9,899 nucleotides of DNA, taken from contig CAJWPW010000022.1 in the NCBI GenBank assembly GCA_913045415.1, positions 1 through 9,899 of the forward strand, read 5' to 3'. The translations under genes were made by a program, and so were the position numbers. A model generated the notes under the pieces. It had not been told where the DNA came from. It did not search any database and was given only the letters and a program-made list of their open reading frames with translations. This DNA is from an uncultured Fidelibacterota bacterium. GTDB lineage: Bacteria > Marinisomatota > Marinisomatia > Marinisomatales > UBA1611. The first letter of the stretch is position 1, and each line of letters starts with the position of its first letter. This document shows positions 7,887 through 9,899 of the stretch, piece after piece.

Positions 7887-9364
7887 GAGACCAGTCCATT
7901 TTCTGCAAAATCAATCGCTGCCATGATGGCTTTTGCCTTATTTACAGTTTCTTCAAATTCTTTAGTCGGGTCTGAATCGTGCACAATACCAGCGCCAGAC
8001 TGAAAATGCGCAGAGCCATCCTTCAAGAGCATGGTACGGATGGCAATGCAAGTATTCACATTCCCCGTAAAGTCGAAAAAGCCAACGGCGCCGGAATAAA
8101 TATTCCTGCGGTCCTGCTCTAACTCATGAATGATTTCCATGGCCCGGATTTTAGGCGCACCGGTAACAGTGCCTGCCGGAAAGCCACTCATAAGCGCATC
8201 AAAAGGGTCTTTATCTTTCGCCAATTTCCCTTTTACATCAGAAACGATATGCATTACATGGGAATAATTCTCAATCACCATATTTTCCGGAATAGTTACG
8301 GAACCATATTCGGATACGCGTCCCACATCATTTCGCCCCAAATCCAACAACATTAAATGTTCGGCACATTCTTTTTCATCATTAATCAAATCATCGGCCA
8401 ATACTTGATCTTCTGCTTCTGTTTCCCCACGGTGACGTGTACCTGCAATGGGACGGATTTCCACAATACCGTCTTCAACTTTTACCAATAATTCCGGAGA
8501 AGCGCCAATAATGTCAAAATCATTAATCTTTAAATGAAACATGTAGGGTGATGGATTGATTGTCCGAAGTGCACGGTAAAGTGTGGTTGGCTCTACCGAT
8601 GTTTTTCGTTCGAAGCGCTGACTCAAAACAATCTGAAAAATATCTCCATCCACAATGTGTTCTTTTGCTTTCAGTACAGCCGATTCAAATGTAGCCTGAT
8701 TAAAATTTGAAGACACTTTACTTTGCTCCACCCGAACCGGTGTTTGGTAGTCCAAATCAGAATGGAGCAATTCACCAATCACATCCACGCGGTTGTGCGC
8801 TGCATCAAATTGTATTTTTAAATCTTGATTGGGATTCACCTTTACATTGGAAATGACCAGCGCTGATCCCTTCAAATGGTCAAATGCGATCATATCTTCA
8901 AAGAGCATAAATACTGAATCCGGGACATTTAATTCAGATTTTTCATGGGTTGGAATATCTTCCACCCAGGCGATGGTTTCGTAACCAAGGTAGCCAACCA
9001 AGCCCCCAGTAAAAGAAGGAATCCCTGGGAGTTTTGTCATATTATATTGGGATTGAGTTTCCCGGAGTAAATCAAGAAAGGGTGTATCAACATCAATGGT
9101 TCTTCCCTTTTCAGTGATAGTGGTTTTGCCATTGTTATGCATAAGAATTTTCTGCGGATTGATTCCCACATAAGAATACCGTGAATATTGATTTCCTTTT
9201 TCTACCGACTCTAATAAAAAAGCATATTCCGCTTTTTGAGATAAATGCACCCATGCAGCTACCGGTGTAAGTAGATCTGCCAGGATTCGTTTATAGACGG
9301 GGACGGTTGTACACCCCCGAGCAAGGTCCTGAAATTCGTTGAATGTGAGTTGTGTTTTATCCAT
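7883..9364 (-). CDS. trpE: Anthranilate synthase component I
   Basis: It converts chorismate and ammonia (from TrpG) to anthranilate, the first Trp-specific step. From the ATG at 9362-9364 it has 493 residues. The N-terminal part carries LLES (50-53) and RYSYVG (62-67), the region that forms the Trp feedback site in known TrpE proteins, and PSPYMF (271-276), also part of that site. The catalytic half has IAGTR (306-310), DLGRNDVGRV (341-350), FPAGTVTGAPK (395-405), SGAGIV (456-461) and the metal-binding EETVNKA (471-477). Trp inhibition is therefore likely retained. An in-frame TTG at 9371-9373 would add three residues, but it lies against the terminator T-run; the ATG is preferred. There is no recognisable ribosome-binding site. 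The gene is the first structural gene behind the attenuator and overlaps trpG by ATGA. Confidence 0.97.
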   Translation of the reverse strand: MDKTQLTFNEFQDLARGCTTVPVYKRILADLLTPVAAWVHLSQKAEYAFLLESVEKGNQYSRYSYVGINPQKILMHNNGKTTITEKGRTIDVDTPFLDLLRETQSQYNMTKLPGIPSFTGGLVGYLGYETIAWVEDIPTHEKSELNVPDSVFMLFEDMIAFDHLKGSALVISNVKVNPNQDLKIQFDAAHNRVDVIGELLHSDLDYQTPVRVEQSKVSSNFNQATFESAVLKAKEHIVDGDIFQIVLSQRFERKTSVEPTTLYRALRTINPSPYMFHLKINDFDIIGASPELLVKVEDGIVEIRPIAGTRHRGETEAEDQVLADDLINDEKECAEHLMLLDLGRNDVGRVSEYGSVTIPENMVIENYSHVMHIVSDVKGKLAKDKDPFDALMSGFPAGTVTGAPKIRAMEIIHELEQDRRNIYSGAVGFFDFTGNVNTCIAIRTMLLKDGSAHFQSGAGIVHDSDPTKEFEETVNKAKAIMAAIDFAENGLVS

Positions 9365-9371
9365 TTTGAGC

Positions 9372-9400
9372 AAAAAAAAACCCCGAAATTATCGGGGTTT
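9372..9400 (-). terminator. Intrinsic terminator of the operon attenuator
   Basis: In transcript sense, AAACCCCGA (9392-9400) pairs with TCGGGGTTT (9378-9386) around a five-base loop (TAATT). The stem is 9 bp, perfect, with six G-C pairs, and nine Ts (9372-9380) follow. The T-run ends only 7 bases before the trpE ATG, so termination here would remove the whole eleven-gene operon. The 5' arm is also the 3' strand of the competing antiterminator. Confidence 0.93.
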
Positions 9401-9445
9401 AAGTATAGTCAGCATGTACAGGTATCGCTGGGACTATGAAACCCC
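9394..9445 (-). promoter_or_regulatory. Antiterminator pairing competing with the terminator
   Basis: GGGGTTT at the end of the leader ORF (9439-9445) is perfectly complementary to AAACCCC of the terminator 5' arm (9394-9400). ATAGTC (9432-9437), which includes the leader stop codon, is perfectly complementary to GACTAT (9405-9410). Together they form a 13-bp stem with one small internal loop (C against ACTT) and a 21-base apical loop. A third pairing, GGTATTG (9462-9468, the Trp-Tyr-Trp codons) with CGATACC (9421-9427), 7 bp with one G-U, could act as the protector helix. A ribosome stalled on the aromatic codons would free this structure, while a ribosome reaching the TAG would cover its 5' strand and let the terminator form. 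Drawn by eye; energies were not calculated. Confidence 0.82.
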
Positions 9446-9502
9446 TTCTCGGTTAAAAAACCAATACCAGCTGTAAAAATATTTTGTATTCATGTTATTC
9501 AT
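9434..9502 (-). CDS. Leader peptide rich in Tyr, Phe and Trp (attenuator sensor)
   Basis: A 22-codon ORF runs from ATG (9500-9502) to TAG (9434-9436). Residues 8-16 read YFYSWYWFF: three Tyr, three Phe and two Trp codons in nine positions. A second in-frame ATG (codon 4) is also possible. Its place just before the antiterminator/terminator pair, with the stop codon inside the antiterminator strand, fits a ribosome-mediated attenuator like trpL and pheL of enterobacteria. Those leaders sense one amino acid each; this one could report shortage of any of the three. No ribosome-binding site is visible, so translation may be leaderless if the promoter proposed just upstream is real. The peptide itself probably has no function. 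It is too short for standard gene calling, so I have given no symbol. Confidence 0.88.
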   Translation of the reverse strand: MNNMNTKYFYSWYWFFNREGVS

Positions 9503-9508
9503 GATAGG

Positions 9509-9540
9509 AAAAATTAAGGACAGGAATGAATGGGAACCAA
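9509..9540 (-). promoter_or_regulatory. Possible promoter of the attenuated operon
   Basis: Between the chorismate mutase stop and the leader ATG, TTGG (9537-9540) and TAATTTTT (9509-9516) are 20 bases apart and resemble the Bacteroidota TTTG/TAnnTTTG pair (seven of eight bases in the second box). Read as a sigma-70 promoter, TTGGTT (9535-9540) and TTAATT (9512-9517) have a 17-base spacer but match poorly. Either would start transcription at or near the leader ATG. Weak evidence: transcription could instead read through from the chorismate mutase gene, as no terminator is seen between them. Confidence 0.25.
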
Positions 9541-9547
9541 CTTAATT

Positions 9548-9817
9548 TTATTTTTTTTGCAATTTTTTTGAAATGTGGTATATAGGTCCAAAAATGGCCG
9601 CAATATCATTTCTTTCCAGTTTGCCTTCCAGTTTTTCAGCAAGACGATCAATGATTTCCTGTTCGCGGTTTGGGTCCCCAACATTGATGCCGTCGGATGC
9701 TTTAATTTCGCCTATCTCCCTAGAGACAGAAAATCGCTGTACCAGCAAATCCAGCATTTGTTCATCAAGTAAGTCAATTTTATCCCGGAGCACATTTATT
9801 TTTTCTATTGAATGCAT
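9548..9817 (-). CDS. Chorismate mutase, AroQ fold, stand-alone
   Basis: It rearranges chorismate to prephenate, the common step of the Phe and Tyr branches. The 89-residue all-helical protein aligns almost position for position with the mutase domain of E. coli PheA: Arg11, Arg28, Lys39, Asp48, Arg51 and Glu52 are all at the same numbers, and Ser83 and Gln87 match Ser84 and Gln88 within one residue. It forms an intertwined dimer in known relatives. The full active-site set suggests an active enzyme. No regulatory or dehydratase domain is fused. The gene lies 25 bases after the PLP-enzyme stop with no visible ribosome-binding site, and upstream of the attenuator, so it escapes that terminator. 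In some bacteria a small AroQ mutase pairs physically with class II DAHP synthase, which this operon also encodes. Confidence 0.93.
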   Translation of the reverse strand: MHSIEKINVLRDKIDLLDEQMLDLLVQRFSVSREIGEIKASDGINVGDPNREQEIIDRLAEKLEGKLERNDIAAIFGPIYHISKKLQKK

Positions 9818-9842
9818 AATACAATTTACAAATTAGAATTAT

Positions 9843-9899
9843 TTAAACTCGATTTAAAGCCTGCTCCAAATCTGCTATAATATCATCTGGATTTTCAAT
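9843..9899 (-). CDS. C-terminal tail of a probable Cys/Met-metabolism PLP-dependent enzyme (partial)
   Basis: The last 18 codons of a gene entering from the window edge read IENPDDIIADLEQALNRV and then TAA (9843-9845). The pattern IE-x-x-DDIIADLEQAL is typical of the C-terminal end of the cystathionine gamma-synthase / O-acetylhomoserine sulfhydrylase / methionine gamma-lyase family. The fragment is too short to choose among these or exclude another family. It is 25 bases from the chorismate mutase start on the same strand, so the two may be cotranscribed, though a methionine or cysteine enzyme has no direct link to the aromatic pathway. Confidence 0.6.
   Translation of the reverse strand: MENPDDIIADLEQALNRV

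Noticed and set aside
9365..9373. TTG start for trpE adding three residues
   Set aside because: That codon directly abuts the terminator T-run, whereas an ATG follows four codons in and gives a normal TrpE N-terminus.
9415..9420. TGTACA palindrome as a TrpR operator
   Set aside because: It is only six bases, has none of the surrounding symmetric CTAG-containing TrpR operator, and lies in the apical loop of the antiterminator downstream of any likely start site.
9365..9547. T-box riboswitch or TRAP-type control of the trp operon
   Set aside because: I see no T-box core (AGGGTGGNACCGCG) and no series of GAG/TAG triplets at regular spacing; the aromatic leader ORF explains the terminator better.

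Overview
The window is almost entirely one minus-strand operon for aromatic amino-acid biosynthesis. Read in the direction of transcription (high to low coordinates), it begins with the last 18 codons of a probable Cys/Met-metabolism PLP enzyme (9843-9899) and a complete stand-alone AroQ-fold chorismate mutase (9548-9817). A 183-base non-structural-gene stretch follows (9365-9547), and it carries a transcription attenuator. Then come eleven genes: trpE, trpG, trpD, trpC, trpF, trpB, trpA, a prephenate dehydratase (pheA-like), a prephenate/arogenate dehydrogenase (tyrA), a class II DAHP synthase, and the start of aroA (EPSP synthase, cut by the window edge). All ten junctions between these eleven genes overlap: seven share the four bases ATGA and the others overlap by 8, 14 and 11 bases.

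The most interesting element is the attenuator. The leader encodes a 22-residue peptide (9434-9502) with the run YFYSWYWFF, so eight of nine consecutive codons are Tyr, Phe or Trp (3 Tyr, 3 Phe, 2 Trp). It is followed by a 9-bp GC-rich terminator hairpin with nine Ts (9372-9400). An alternative 13-bp antiterminator pairing joins the end of the leader ORF to the 5' arm of the terminator, and a further pairing joins the Trp-Tyr-Trp codons to the antiterminator loop. This is the layout of a ribosome-mediated attenuator, but here it appears tuned to all three aromatic amino acids and stands before an operon that makes all three.

Together the genes cover the first committed shikimate step (DAHP synthase), a late shikimate step (EPSP synthase), chorismate to Trp (TrpEGDCFBA), and chorismate to the Phe and Tyr precursors (chorismate mutase, PDT, TyrA). 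No aromatic aminotransferase is present. The dehydratase has no ACT domain and has changes in two usually conserved motifs. TyrA also has no ACT domain, whereas TrpE keeps its LLES motif. My inference is that control of the Phe and Tyr branches may rest more on the leader peptide than on enzyme feedback.

The organism is a bacterium with AT-rich DNA (roughly 40% GC by eye). Several internal genes have clear Shine-Dalgarno sequences, while chorismate mutase, the leader peptide and trpE do not. The gene order and protein types would fit a Gram-negative of the broad Bacteroidota/Marinimicrobia neighbourhood, but I hold that placement with low confidence. I see no mobile elements, CRISPR arrays, tRNA or rRNA genes.
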